Shown: positions 1 through 7,750 of the stretch, piece by piece | How the letters are laid out: the number at the start of each line of letters is the position of its first letter | Numbering within the stretch: position 1 is the stretch's first letter | Assembly: GCA_001805765.1 (NCBI GenBank) | Contig: MHGW01000044.1 | Location: forward strand, 1-20,467 | DNA from: Omnitrophica WOR_2 bacterium RIFCSPLOWO2_01_FULL_41_12 | Lineage (GTDB): Bacteria > Omnitrophota > Gorgyraeia > Gygaellales > Profunditerraquicolaceae | Direction of reading: 5' to 3' | DNA length: 20,467 nucleotides | Made by a program: the position numbers and the translations under genes | Notes under the pieces: model-generated | What the model was told of the DNA's origin: nothing | What the model saw: the letters and a program-made list of their open reading frames with translations, nothing else | Databases searched by the model: none

Positions 1-588
1 CTTATCGGGCTCAAATAATCCGGAAATACTGACCACGATATTCAGCGTCGTGTAATACTTCTCTTTATATAAATATAGATCTTCCCTTTCGGTCTGGCTG
101 ACGGATTCTACTGACCCGATAATGCTCATCCCTAATGGCTGCCCCGGCCAGAGCAGTTCATCCAATAAATCGTAAACATACGTCTGGGGCAGGTCTTTAT
201 GCATCTTTATCTCTTCTAAAATTACGGTCTTTTCTTTTTTGACCTCATCCTTTGGCAGCGTGGGATTAATCACTATATCGGATAAAATATCCAGCGCCGG
301 ATATAAATAAGGAGCGGGCAATTTGGCCAGATAACAGGTAATTTCTTCGGCGGTAAATCCGTTCAAAGAACCGCCTACACCCTCAATGGATTCTTTGATC
401 CCGCGGCAGGAATAATTCTTGGTTCCCTTAAAAACCAGATGTTCTAAAAAATGGCTGATGCCTTTATTTCCTTTAGATTCGTACCTGCCGCCTGCCTTTA
501 TCCATATACCTAGAGCCACAGATTGCATCTTTGGCATAGGATGCATGACAATCCTTAATCCATTATCTAATGTAATTTTTTTATACAT
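1..588 (-). CDS. M16 family zinc peptidase (insulinase/processing-peptidase type), C-terminus cut by the window edge
   Basis: The 196 visible residues start with ATG at 588 and run off the left edge in an open frame. The inverted zinc motif HFLEH is at residues 46-50 (H46, E49, H50), followed by the usual LVFKGT. The third ligand is probably E126 in an I-L-E-E-I-K stretch, 76 residues after H50, as expected for M16. N-terminal features of the family are present: a DNGLRIV strand, a G-x-W-I-x-A-G-G-R-x-E segment, and N-G-F-T-A-E-E at 76-82. Bacterial members of this type are usually about 400-430 residues, so roughly half is missing. The substrate cannot be inferred. The start overlaps the last 22 bases of trpA, so it is probably translated from the same transcript although it has no link to tryptophan synthesis. 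Family identity is clear; role is not. Confidence 0.93.
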   Translation of the reverse strand, partial: MYKKITLDNGLRIVMHPMPKMQSVALGIWIKAGGRYESKGNKGISHFLEHLVFKGTKNYSCRGIKESIEGVGGSLNGFTAEEITCYLAKLPAPYLYPALDILSDIVINPTLPKDEVKKEKTVILEEIKMHKDLPQTYVYDLLDELLWPGQPLGMSIIGSVESVSQTEREDLYLYKEKYYTTLNIVVSISGLFEPDK

Positions 589-1352
589 GCGCCCACTCTT
601 TTCACTAAATCTGACCGGTTGATATTTTCTTTTATCTTCTGGATAACAACACTTCCCACAATTACACCGTCAGCAATTTTATAAATCTCTTTTATCTGTC
701 TGCGATTAGATACCCCAAACCCCACGCAGACGGGTTTGGCGGTAATTTTTTTAATCCTCCTTAGATTATCTACTAAGCCCGGGGAGAGTTTTTTGCGCGG
801 GCCGGTAACGCCGGTTAAGGAAACATAATAAATAAACCCTTTTGAAACTCCTGCGATTAATTTTATCCGGCTGCTTAAGCTTGTGGGTGAGAGAAAAAAT
901 ATGGTATCTATATTAAATTTTCCTGCTAACTTAATAAAGGTGCGGTCTTCTTCCGGAGGCATATCTGGTATAATCACGCCGTCCACCCCGGATGCTTTTG
1001 CTTTTTTTATAAATCTTTCTCTTCCATAGCAAAATATGGGATTGTAATAAGACATCAGGGCGATAGGAATATCTATCTTGTTCTTACGCGCTATCTTTAC
1101 TAAATTTAATATCGCATTGATATCTGTCTTTCTCTTTAAGGCAGCCTGCGATGATTCCTGGATTACCGGGCCGTCAGCCAAGGGATCAGAAAAAGGCACG
1201 CCTAATTCAATAATATCTACCCCTTGTCTTACGAATTCCGAAATCAGCTTCCGGGTAGTATCTAAATCCGGGTATCCGCAAGTTATAAAAACGATAAACG
1301 CCTTTTTATTTTTTATTTTCAGTTCTTTAAATTTTCTTTCAATTCTGTTCAT
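567..1352 (-). CDS. trpA: Tryptophan synthase alpha chain
   Basis: This 261-residue TIM-barrel lyase cleaves indole-3-glycerol phosphate to indole and glyceraldehyde-3-phosphate; indole is passed to TrpB in the alpha2-beta2 complex. The catalytic residues are at the classical numbers: E49 in I-I-E-L-G-V-P-F-S-D and D60 in P-L-A-D-G-P. Loop 6 contains the L-T-G-V-T-G segment, and the phosphate-binding end has V-G-F-G-V-S followed by D-G-V-I-V-G-S. Length matches the family (about 260-270). The ATG overlaps the trpB stop codon by 4 bases (ATGA), typical of translational coupling for an equimolar complex. The 3' end overlaps the M16 peptidase start by 22 bases. Nothing appears broken. Confidence 0.98.
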   Translation of the reverse strand: MNRIERKFKELKIKNKKAFIVFITCGYPDLDTTRKLISEFVRQGVDIIELGVPFSDPLADGPVIQESSQAALKRKTDINAILNLVKIARKNKIDIPIALMSYYNPIFCYGRERFIKKAKASGVDGVIIPDMPPEEDRTFIKLAGKFNIDTIFFLSPTSLSSRIKLIAGVSKGFIYYVSLTGVTGPRKKLSPGLVDNLRRIKKITAKPVCVGFGVSNRRQIKEIYKIADGVIVGSVVIQKIKENINRSDLVKRVGACIKKLH

Positions 1353-2530
1353 ATTTTTAATCGCTGGATCACTATATCTAAATCTTTATCTCCTCTTCCG
1401 GATAGGCAGAGGATAATCAGGGAATTCTTTTTTATTTTTTTCGCCAATTTCTTAAGGTAAAAAATGGCGTGGGCTGGTTCTAATGCCGGGATGATCCCTT
1501 CGATTTCAGATAATAAGCTAAAACCAACCAGTGCCTGCTGGTCATTAACCGCTACATACTTTGCCCGGCCTATACTTTTATAATAGGCATGCTCCGGGCC
1601 TACGCCGGGATAATCTAAACCCGCAGCAATAGAATGCGCTATTTTTACCTGGCCAAATTTATCTTCTAAAAGGTCGGATTTAGAACCATGCAGAACACCC
1701 GGCCTGCCGAGGACCAATGTGGCCGCATGTTTACCCGAGGCCAGGCCAAAACCCGCTGCTTCTACTCCGATAAATTTTACTCCTTTGTCATTAAAGAAGG
1801 GATGAAATAGGCCCATCGCATTGCTTCCTCCTCCCACGCAGGCCACTAAATAATCCGGTAATCTTTTTTCTTTTTTCAGAATTTGTTGCCTGGCCTCTTT
1901 TCCCAGCACAGATTGAAAATCCCTGACTATCATCGGATAAGGGTGCGGCCCGACTACGGAACCGATAATATAATGCGTACTGCGCACATTCGTTACCCAG
2001 TCTCTCAGTGCTTCGGTGGTGGCGTCCTTTAATGTCTTGGAGCCGGTTTCAACCGCTATTACCTTAGCGCCCAGAAGTTTCATGCGAAAGACGTTTAATC
2101 TCTGCCTCACTATATCTTCTGTGCCCATATAGATATCGCATTTAAGCCCAAACATAGCTGCCACTGTGGCCGTAGCCACGCCATGCTGGCCAGCGCCGGT
2201 CTCGGCAATGATGCGCGTCTTTTTCATCCTCAGGGCCAAGAGAACCTGGCCTAAGGTATTGTTTATCTTATGGGCTCCGGTATGCAGCAAATCCTCTCTT
2301 TTAATATATATTTTATAAATACCTAAATATTTACTTAAGGTTTTGGCTAAATATAATGGCGTGGGACGGCCGGCGTATTCTTTGAGATAATAATCCAATT
2401 GCTGAATAAATTTTTTGTCAGCCAAAGCGCTTTTATATTCGCTCTCTAATTCATTGAGCGCGTAGATCAGCGTTTCCGGGACAAACCTGCCTCCGAACTC
2501 TCCAAAATATCCTTTTTTATTCGGTAACAT
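1349..2530 (-). CDS. trpB: Tryptophan synthase beta chain
   Basis: This 393-residue PLP enzyme condenses indole with L-serine to give L-tryptophan, partnering TrpA. The PLP lysine is K88 in H-T-G-A-H-K-I-N-N. The catalytic glutamate region E-T-G-A-G-Q-H-G lies at 110-117. The phosphate-cup G-G-G-S-N-A-M-G motif is in the second half, and the C-terminal L-S-G-R-G-D-K-D signature is intact. The E-F-G-G-R-F-V-P-E-T N-terminus marks it as the standard TrpB1 type, not TrpB2. An AGGAG ribosome-binding site sits in the 15-nt gap upstream, the widest gap in the whole run of genes from polA to the left edge. That may let trpB initiate independently of the inserted zinc-ribbon gene upstream. Confidence 0.98.
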   Translation of the reverse strand: MLPNKKGYFGEFGGRFVPETLIYALNELESEYKSALADKKFIQQLDYYLKEYAGRPTPLYLAKTLSKYLGIYKIYIKREDLLHTGAHKINNTLGQVLLALRMKKTRIIAETGAGQHGVATATVAAMFGLKCDIYMGTEDIVRQRLNVFRMKLLGAKVIAVETGSKTLKDATTEALRDWVTNVRSTHYIIGSVVGPHPYPMIVRDFQSVLGKEARQQILKKEKRLPDYLVACVGGGSNAMGLFHPFFNDKGVKFIGVEAAGFGLASGKHAATLVLGRPGVLHGSKSDLLEDKFGQVKIAHSIAAGLDYPGVGPEHAYYKSIGRAKYVAVNDQQALVGFSLLSEIEGIIPALEPAHAIFYLKKLAKKIKKNSLIILCLSGRGDKDLDIVIQRLKI

Positions 2531-2545
2531 ATTTTCTCCTAAATA

Positions 2546-2911
2546 CTAAAACTTCACCCTGTAATTTTGCGCTCCGATATGTAAAAAATCCTTTAATTTT
2601 TCCCAGAGCTGCTTAAATAATTCGACAAAATCTTTTAATATGCCTTCCAAACCTCCGCCGGTAAACGGAGGATATTGATACGAAGATGCCTGGGGCGTGC
2701 CAAAAAATGTCCGGTAGACCACGAATTTAATCATTAAAAAACCCAGATATATAAATAAGATAGTCAATATAATTGCAAGGGCACTGCCAAAAAGGCAGCC
2801 TAAAAGGCAGTTCCTCCACTTTTTCTTTTTTTTCAGATACTCGCCGCAAAACCGGCATTTTATCGCTTCATCATGTATCTCTTCCGCACAATATGGGCAC
2901 TTTTTCATCAT
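2546..2911 (-). CDS. Small zinc-ribbon membrane protein of unknown function
   Basis: The product is 121 residues. An N-terminal treble-clef or zinc-ribbon pair has C5-P-Y-C8 and C19-R-F-C22, reading like the short CPYC-AEEI-CRFCGEYL modules found at the start of many uncharacterised proteins. A lysine patch (27-31) is followed by one or two hydrophobic stretches (about 35-66), then a polar Q-A-S-S-Y-Q-Y-P-P linker and an amphipathic C-terminal helix (about 90-111). The likely topology is a cytoplasmic zinc knuckle anchored in the membrane. The start overlaps the trpF-fusion stop by one base (TAATG); a second in-frame ATG follows immediately. I recognise no enzymatic domain. It interrupts the usual trpF-trpB adjacency, and no trp-related function is evident. 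Confidence 0.85.
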   Translation of the reverse strand: MMKKCPYCAEEIHDEAIKCRFCGEYLKKKKKWRNCLLGCLFGSALAIILTILFIYLGFLMIKFVVYRTFFGTPQASSYQYPPFTGGGLEGILKDFVELFKQLWEKLKDFLHIGAQNYRVKF

Positions 2912-3540
2912 TATTTAGTAATCAATTCTACGTCGTCAAAATAAACCACTCCCTTTGCCTCTGGCCGGGGTTCAAACTGAAAGCTTTTAATCGGAAAATC
3001 AAGGGTGGCGTTGTTATCCGCATTATTCGGTTGCCAGTCAGAACGCACAAAGAATTCATTAAAGGGACAGGTTATTTTTTGCCAACCCTGAAAATTATCT
3101 TCCAACATAAAACGCCACATCTCATTGCCGTTATCCTTTATATCAAAGGCGATTTTAGTGCCTGTGCCGCTTCCGTTCATATAAAAGGCAATGGCATTAA
3201 ATTTCTGCCAATCTATGCTTTCAGGCTTAACCAACCACTGGGCATTTTTAGCATCCAAACCAAAACCCCTGGCCACCCACATATACCCTTCGGAAACCGC
3301 ATTATAGATTATCCCTAAAGACTGATTCCCTGAATATTTAATCTCTCCTGCCGCTACTACTTCTATTTCTGAGCCATTGCCTGCGCCAAAATCCACGGTT
3401 CCCTCTTGGCCGCCCACAATCGGATTTTCAAAATCATCAATGAGCAGACCTTTTTCTTGAGCAAAAGAAAATAGCGCAATAAAAAAAACAAAAAATAAAG
3501 TAAGTATACTGGATTTTACCGCCCTAATAAATTTTTTCAC
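2911..3540 (-). CDS. Possible internally initiated secreted beta-sandwich protein (alternative start inside trpF)
   Basis: An in-frame GTG at 3540-3538 (codon 195 of the trpF ORF) would yield a 209-residue protein with a textbook signal peptide: basic K-K-F-I-R-A-V-K n-region, about 16 hydrophobic residues, and a cleavage site after S-F-A. Purine-rich AAAGGATAGG lies 6-16 bases upstream and could act as a ribosome-binding site. The mature part has repeated beta-strand-like stretches and many W, F and N residues, with D-D-F-E at the start and F-D-D-V-E near the end, typical of carbohydrate-binding-like modules. This is an alternative reading of the same bases as the fusion, not an additional locus. 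Which product is made cannot be decided from the sequence. Confidence 0.45.
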   Translation of the reverse strand: MKKFIRAVKSSILTLFFVFFIALFSFAQEKGLLIDDFENPIVGGQEGTVDFGAGNGSEIEVVAAGEIKYSGNQSLGIIYNAVSEGYMWVARGFGLDAKNAQWLVKPESIDWQKFNAIAFYMNGSGTGTKIAFDIKDNGNEMWRFMLEDNFQGWQKITCPFNEFFVRSDWQPNNADNNATLDFPIKSFQFEPRPEAKGVVYFDDVELITK

Positions 3541-4122
3541 TTTCTGCCTATCCTTTCTGCCCGGGCTCATTTCTACCCCGCTTGAAACGTCTAGCCATTC
3601 AGGTCGCGCAATCTCAATCGCCTTTTGTACATTCTTGTTATGTAAACCGCCGGATAAAAATATCGGCTTCTTTATCATACCTTGATTACGCAGAATATTC
3701 CAGTCAAAAATTCTGCCTGTCCCGCCGATTTTTGATTTTACAAAGGCGTCAAATAAATAAGCGGAGGTTTTATATTTTAGCACCTTCCTAAAATCCATTT
3801 TCGCCTTAACCCGGAAGGCCTTAATTATCTTTTTACCTTTGAATCTGCGGCAAAATTCTGGCGACTCATCTCCGTGAAATTGCAGCATATCTAGCCTACA
3901 GGATTTAGATACACGCCTGATAGTTTTTTCTCTGGCGTTGACAAATACCCCTATCTTTATTATATCTTGCGGCAACTTCTTAATTATTTTTTCTGCTTTT
4001 TCCGGGGTGATATAACGGGGGCTATTTTTATAAAATATAAAACCTAAAGCATCGCATCCGGCATTGATGGAATTTTTCGCATCTTCTAAATTTGTTATCC
4101 CGCAAATTTTTACCTTGACCAT
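2911..4122 (-). CDS. trpF: Phosphoribosylanthranilate isomerase fused in frame to a signal peptide and a secreted beta-rich domain
   Basis: Residues 1 to about 203 are a complete TrpF, the isomerase converting phosphoribosylanthranilate to CdRP. Acid/base residues are C7 (K-I-C-G-I-T) and D125 (F-D-A-F). I-G-G-T-G-R (132-137), L-S-G-G-L (156-160) and V-S-S-G-V-E (179-184) are also present. TrpF normally ends near residue 205. Here the last helix (K-K-F-I-R-A-V-K, 196-203) runs without a stop into a hydrophobic segment (206-221) ending S-F-A before Q222, which looks like a Sec signal peptide. Residues 226-403 then form a soluble, aromatic-rich domain beginning I-D-D-F-E-N and ending V-Y-F-D-D-V-E-L, resembling jelly-roll carbohydrate-binding modules (CBM11/CIA30-like by eye). 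V195 is encoded by GTG, so a separate secreted protein could start there. The TrpF call is firm; the C-terminal family is tentative. Confidence 0.93.
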   Translation of the reverse strand: MVKVKICGITNLEDAKNSINAGCDALGFIFYKNSPRYITPEKAEKIIKKLPQDIIKIGVFVNAREKTIRRVSKSCRLDMLQFHGDESPEFCRRFKGKKIIKAFRVKAKMDFRKVLKYKTSAYLFDAFVKSKIGGTGRIFDWNILRNQGMIKKPIFLSGGLHNKNVQKAIEIARPEWLDVSSGVEMSPGRKDRQKVKKFIRAVKSSILTLFFVFFIALFSFAQEKGLLIDDFENPIVGGQEGTVDFGAGNGSEIEVVAAGEIKYSGNQSLGIIYNAVSEGYMWVARGFGLDAKNAQWLVKPESIDWQKFNAIAFYMNGSGTGTKIAFDIKDNGNEMWRFMLEDNFQGWQKITCPFNEFFVRSDWQPNNADNNATLDFPIKSFQFEPRPEAKGVVYFDDVELITK

Positions 4123-4125
4123 CCT

Positions 4126-4914
4126 TTACCAACCCATCAGCTCCTGCACTTTGGCCTTTATATCCGTAGCCTCCATAAGAGCCTCGCCCACCAAGACAGC
4201 GCTTACGCCTAAGATTTTAAGGAATAAAACATCCTGGCAGTTCTTCATCCCGCTTTCCACTACTACAACTTTGTCCTTGGGAATTAAAGGAAATAATTTC
4301 TCTGTAGTTTTAAGGTCCACCTCTAAACTGTGTAAATCGCGGTTATTGATGCCGATTAAAGATGCCTTCAAACTTAAAACTTTTTTTAATTCTTTTTCAT
4401 TATGGACTTCCAGAAGGCAATCAAGGCCGATGCTACCGGCAATGCCTATTAATTCGGATAATTTTTCTTTGGAGAGCAAATCCGCGATCAGAAGTATCGC
4501 ATCTGCCCCAAAGACCCGCGATTCATACACCTGATACGGCTCCAATATAAAATCCTTCCTTAATATAGGTAAATTGACTGCTGCCTTTACTTCATTAATA
4601 TAAGCGATACTGCCTGAAAAGTAATCTTCTTCAGTTAATATAGAGATGGCTTGCGCGCCTGAATCCTGATAAATCCCGGCGATTTCTAAAGGATTAAATT
4701 CCTGCCGTATGATACCCCGGGAGATAGACGCCTTTTTTATTTCGGCAATCAGTGAAATAGCATGCGGCTTATTTATGGCTTTTATCAATGGCCGGGTTGC
4801 CGGGAGACCGGGTATCTTTGCCTTTAATTCTTCTTCGGGAATATTTTGTTTGGCTAAGAGAATTTTCTCTTTCTTTTTGAGAATAATTTCTTTTAAGGCG
4901 TCGCGCTGGGTCAT
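4126..4914 (-). CDS. trpC: Indole-3-glycerol phosphate synthase
   Basis: This 262-residue TIM barrel decarboxylates and cyclises CdRP to indole-3-glycerol phosphate, the step between TrpF and TrpA. All catalytic positions of the family can be placed: E58 and K60 in A-E-I-K-K-A-S, K120 in L-R-K-D-F, E169 in L-L-E-V-H, N190 in I-G-I-N-N-R-D-L, and E220 in V-V-V-E-S-G-M. One oddity is the substrate loop, which reads K-A-S-I-S-R-G; the usual proline between the two serines is isoleucine (I64). It is monofunctional, with no fusion to TrpF. The ATG overlaps the trpD stop by 4 bases, and trpF follows after 3 bases. Confidence 0.98.
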   Translation of the reverse strand: MTQRDALKEIILKKKEKILLAKQNIPEEELKAKIPGLPATRPLIKAINKPHAISLIAEIKKASISRGIIRQEFNPLEIAGIYQDSGAQAISILTEEDYFSGSIAYINEVKAAVNLPILRKDFILEPYQVYESRVFGADAILLIADLLSKEKLSELIGIAGSIGLDCLLEVHNEKELKKVLSLKASLIGINNRDLHSLEVDLKTTEKLFPLIPKDKVVVVESGMKNCQDVLFLKILGVSAVLVGEALMEATDIKAKVQELMGW

Positions 4915-5921
4915 CTCTTTGAATACTCTTTTAAAATTTCTAACTTTTCTAAAGCTTTTTTAGAGTCTAAGGATTGCACGGCTAATTTTATCCCTTCTCT
5001 TATGGAACTGGCTTTATCTGCGGCATAAATAGCAGCAGCGGCATTTAATACGACTATATCGCGCTGGGCCCCTAGTTTTCCATTCAAAACATCCTGCAAA
5101 ATCTGGGCATTTATAGAAACTGTGCCTCCGGCTAAATCTTGCATCCTCGCTATTTTTAAACCAAAATCTTCTGGGATTATCTGGTAATTAGTGATCTTGC
5201 CTCTCTTTACTTCAGAGACCAAGGTAGAGGTAGTGGTAGTTATCTCATCCAAGCCGTCTTCTCCATGCACTACCAACGCATGCACTGTCCCCAGGTTACC
5301 TAATACCCTGGCCAAAACCTCTAACCTGCGGCTATCGTATACGCCGACTAATTGATGGTTTGCCCCGGCCGGGTTTGTCAAAGGGCCTAAGATATTAAAC
5401 ATAGTTTTTGCGCCGATCTGTTTTCTGGCTGGCATAGCAAACTTCATTGCCGGATGTAGTTTTTGGGCAAAGAGAAAAGCAATGCCAATTTCATTCAGGC
5501 ATTTCTCCAGACCTTCCGCATCCATATCTATTTTAACGCCTAATGCCTCTAATATATCTGCGCTTCCACAGTAACTGGACACCGAACGGTTGCCGTGCTT
5601 GGCTACGGTGATACCGGCACCGCAAGCCACAAAGGCAACAATGGTAGAAACATTAAAAGTGCCTTTCCTGTCTCCGCCTGTGCCGCAGGTATCTAAGACT
5701 ACTTCTTTATGCGTACGGATTCTGGTGACGTGCTTGCGCATCACTTCTGCGGCAGCAGTTAATTCTTCTTCGGTTTCACCCTTTTTATTGAGCGCAGTCA
5801 AAAAAGCGACAATTTGGCTAGTCTCAGTCTTGCCGGTCATAATCTCTTCCATAACGCTGTGCATCTCTTCTTGGGTTAGGTTAATACTCTGAGATAATTT
5901 TTCCGTAGCTACTTTAATCAT
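4911..5921 (-). CDS. trpD: Anthranilate phosphoribosyltransferase
   Basis: This 336-residue enzyme transfers phosphoribose from PRPP to anthranilate, the second committed step of tryptophan synthesis. Signature motifs are intact: D-T-C-G-T-G-G-D (77-84) for PRPP/Mg binding, F-N-V-S-T (89-93), and K-H-G-N-R-S-V-S-S (108-116) followed by G-S-A-D-I-L-E-A-L-G. The N-terminal helical domain (about 1-70) and the later Q-L-V-G-V-Y segment are as expected. Length is standard (about 330-345). It is a separate polypeptide, not fused to TrpG as in enterobacteria, although the two genes overlap by 4 bases (ATGA), as do trpD and trpC. Confidence 0.98.
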   Translation of the reverse strand: MIKVATEKLSQSINLTQEEMHSVMEEIMTGKTETSQIVAFLTALNKKGETEEELTAAAEVMRKHVTRIRTHKEVVLDTCGTGGDRKGTFNVSTIVAFVACGAGITVAKHGNRSVSSYCGSADILEALGVKIDMDAEGLEKCLNEIGIAFLFAQKLHPAMKFAMPARKQIGAKTMFNILGPLTNPAGANHQLVGVYDSRRLEVLARVLGNLGTVHALVVHGEDGLDEITTTTSTLVSEVKRGKITNYQIIPEDFGLKIARMQDLAGGTVSINAQILQDVLNGKLGAQRDIVVLNAAAAIYAADKASSIREGIKLAVQSLDSKKALEKLEILKEYSKR

Positions 5922-6481
5922 AACTTTAGGAAATTAGCCAAAATATCCTTGCCGGCTTTAGTTAATATAGATTCGGGATGAAACTGCACTCCCCATAAAG
6001 GGAATTTTTTATGTTTTAAGCCCATAATCTCAGATTCTTTTGTCCAGGCAATATTTTCTAAGCAGTCTGGCAGGCTTTTTCTTTCTACAAGCAAAGAATG
6101 ATAACGCGTAGCCTCAAAAGGATTGGATATTCCTTTAAATATAGTTTTTTGATTATGATAGATCAAGGATGTTTTACCGTGCATTAGCCTCTTGGCATTA
6201 ATAATGCGGCCGCCGTAAACAAAACCGAGGCATTGATGGCCTAAACAAACTCCTAATATGGGAATCTTTCCGGCAAATTCTTTGATTACGCCGCAGGATA
6301 TGCCTGCGTCCTCGGGCCTGCCCGGGCCGGGCGAGATCACAATTCTCTGGGGTTGTATTTTTTGGATTCTGGCGAGCGTGATTTTATCATTCCTGAAAAC
6401 CTTGATCTCCTGGCCCAATGCCCCTAAATATTGCACCAGATTATAAGTGAAAGAATCATAATTATCGATCATCAGTATCAT
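5918..6481 (-). CDS. trpG: Anthranilate synthase glutaminase subunit (possibly shared with PABA synthase)
   Basis: This 187-residue class I glutamine amidotransferase supplies ammonia to the chorismate-using partner TrpE. The triad is C79 (G-V-C-L-G-H-Q), H168 and E170 (Q-F-H-P-E-S). The oxyanion segment S-P-G-P-G-R-P (50-56) and the N-terminal I-D-N-Y-D-S-F-T-Y-N-L signature are intact. Length fits TrpG/PabA (about 190). No trpE or pabB lies in this window; the gene immediately upstream is murA, so the synthase subunit must be encoded elsewhere or be missing. One glutaminase can serve both TrpE and PabB in many bacteria, so the symbol pabA would be equally defensible. It starts 6 bases after murA and overlaps trpD by 4. 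Confidence 0.95.
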   Translation of the reverse strand: MILMIDNYDSFTYNLVQYLGALGQEIKVFRNDKITLARIQKIQPQRIVISPGPGRPEDAGISCGVIKEFAGKIPILGVCLGHQCLGFVYGGRIINAKRLMHGKTSLIYHNQKTIFKGISNPFEATRYHSLLVERKSLPDCLENIAWTKESEIMGLKHKKFPLWGVQFHPESILTKAGKDILANFLKL

Positions 6482-6487
6482 ATTGAC

Positions 6488-7750
6488 CTACTCTTTCTCT
6501 CTCCGGATTCTGGCGCCTAATGCCTGTAGTTTATCTTCTAAACGCTCATACCCGCGGTCTAAATGATAAATCCGTAAGACTGATGTCTTACCACAAGCGA
6601 CCAGGCCTGCTAACACAAGGGAAGCTGAGGCGCGTAAATCCGAGGCCATCACCGGCGCTGCGGATAAATGGCTTACCCCTTCCACGATGGCATGCGGGCC
6701 TTCTCTTTGAATATGCGCACCCATACGGTTAAGTTCAGCCACATGCATAAATCTATCCGGATATATCTTTTCGGTGATCACGCTTATTCCGGGCGTAACT
6801 GTCATCAGGCTCATCATCTGCGCCTGCATATCCGTCGGGAATCCCGGATAAGGCAGGGTAGTAATATTTATCGGCTTAATTTGTTTCTTAACACGCACGC
6901 GCACAGAAGTATCGGTCTTAGTTATGCCTGCCTCTGCCTCTTCCAGTTTATCGATTAATGCGCCCAGATGCTGATATACAACATTCTTGATGGTAATATC
7001 TCCCTTGGTGATTAATCCTGCTACCATTAATGTGCCTGCCTCTATCCTGTCCGCAATGATAGTATGATTTGCTCCGTGCAATTCCCTGACGCCCTCTATT
7101 TCTATAGTGGGTGTTCCATGGCCTTCTATCTTTGCGCCCATCTTAATCAAAAATTCCGCTAAATCCATTACCTCCGGCTCGCAGGCCGCAGATTCAATGA
7201 TCGTTTTTCCTTTAGCCAAGACCGCGGCCATCATCACATTATCTGTGGCCAATACCGATGAGCCATAAACACCGCCCAGATAAATCCGACAACCCGTTAG
7301 CTTTTGCGCGGTGGCCACCACATAACCGGATTCAATACTTAAATCCGCGCCCAATGCTTTTATCCCTTTAAGATGTAAATCCACCGGCCTGATTCCGATT
7401 ACGCATCCTCCGGGCAAAGAAACCTTGGCTTTTTTCAGTTTAGCCAAAAGCGGGCCTAAAACACAGAAGGATGCACGCATAGTTGAAACTAATCTGTAAT
7501 CGGCGACAAAATTTTTCTGCCTGCCGGAAGTAACCGTAACTATTCCTTTATCTAGTTCGGCATTCTTGCCTAAAGAGCGCAGTATTCTTAACATAGTGTT
7601 CACATCGCGTAGATTAGGCACTCCTTTTATGACGCAGGCGTAATCAGTTAATAAAGTCGCAGCCAAGATAGGCAATACCGCGTTTTTTGCGCCTGAAACC
7701 GTAACTTCCCCTTTTAATCTTACCCCGCCTTCAATAATTAATTTATCCAT
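6488..7750 (-). CDS. murA: UDP-N-acetylglucosamine 1-carboxyvinyltransferase
   Basis: This 420-residue enzyme transfers enolpyruvate from PEP to UDP-GlcNAc, the first committed step of peptidoglycan synthesis in the cytoplasm. K22 lies in S-G-A-K-N-A. C116 in L-P-G-G-C-V-I-G matches the PEP-adduct cysteine (C115 in E. coli), so the protein should be fosfomycin-sensitive; the resistant Cys-to-Asp form is not present. R-P-V-D-L-H follows (121-126), and the C-terminal D-L-R-A-S-A-S-L-V-L-A-G-L segment is typical. Length matches the family. The ATG lies 8 bases inside the 3' end of prmC, with AAAGGA about 9 bases upstream. Linkage of murA with rho, rpmE, prfA and prmC is also seen in Firmicutes. 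Confidence 0.98.
   Translation of the reverse strand: MDKLIIEGGVRLKGEVTVSGAKNAVLPILAATLLTDYACVIKGVPNLRDVNTMLRILRSLGKNAELDKGIVTVTSGRQKNFVADYRLVSTMRASFCVLGPLLAKLKKAKVSLPGGCVIGIRPVDLHLKGIKALGADLSIESGYVVATAQKLTGCRIYLGGVYGSSVLATDNVMMAAVLAKGKTIIESAACEPEVMDLAEFLIKMGAKIEGHGTPTIEIEGVRELHGANHTIIADRIEAGTLMVAGLITKGDITIKNVVYQHLGALIDKLEEAEAGITKTDTSVRVRVKKQIKPINITTLPYPGFPTDMQAQMMSLMTVTPGISVITEKIYPDRFMHVAELNRMGAHIQREGPHAIVEGVSHLSAAPVMASDLRASASLVLAGLVACGKTSVLRIYHLDRGYERLEDKLQALGARIRREKE

Noticed and set aside
2773..3318. 181-residue plus-strand open frame spanning the zinc-ribbon gene and the trpF C-terminal domain
   Set aside because: No recognisable motif, no ribosome-binding site, and it is antisense to two genes with clear domain structure.
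3500..3560. Frameshift or sequencing error creating the trpF fusion
   Set aside because: The TrpF C-terminal helix and the signal peptide are both read in the same frame with sensible residues on each side, so no base change is needed to explain the junction; a lost stop codon remains possible.
6481..6500. Tryptophan attenuator or T-box ahead of trpG
   Set aside because: Only 6 bases separate murA and trpG, leaving no room for a leader RNA.
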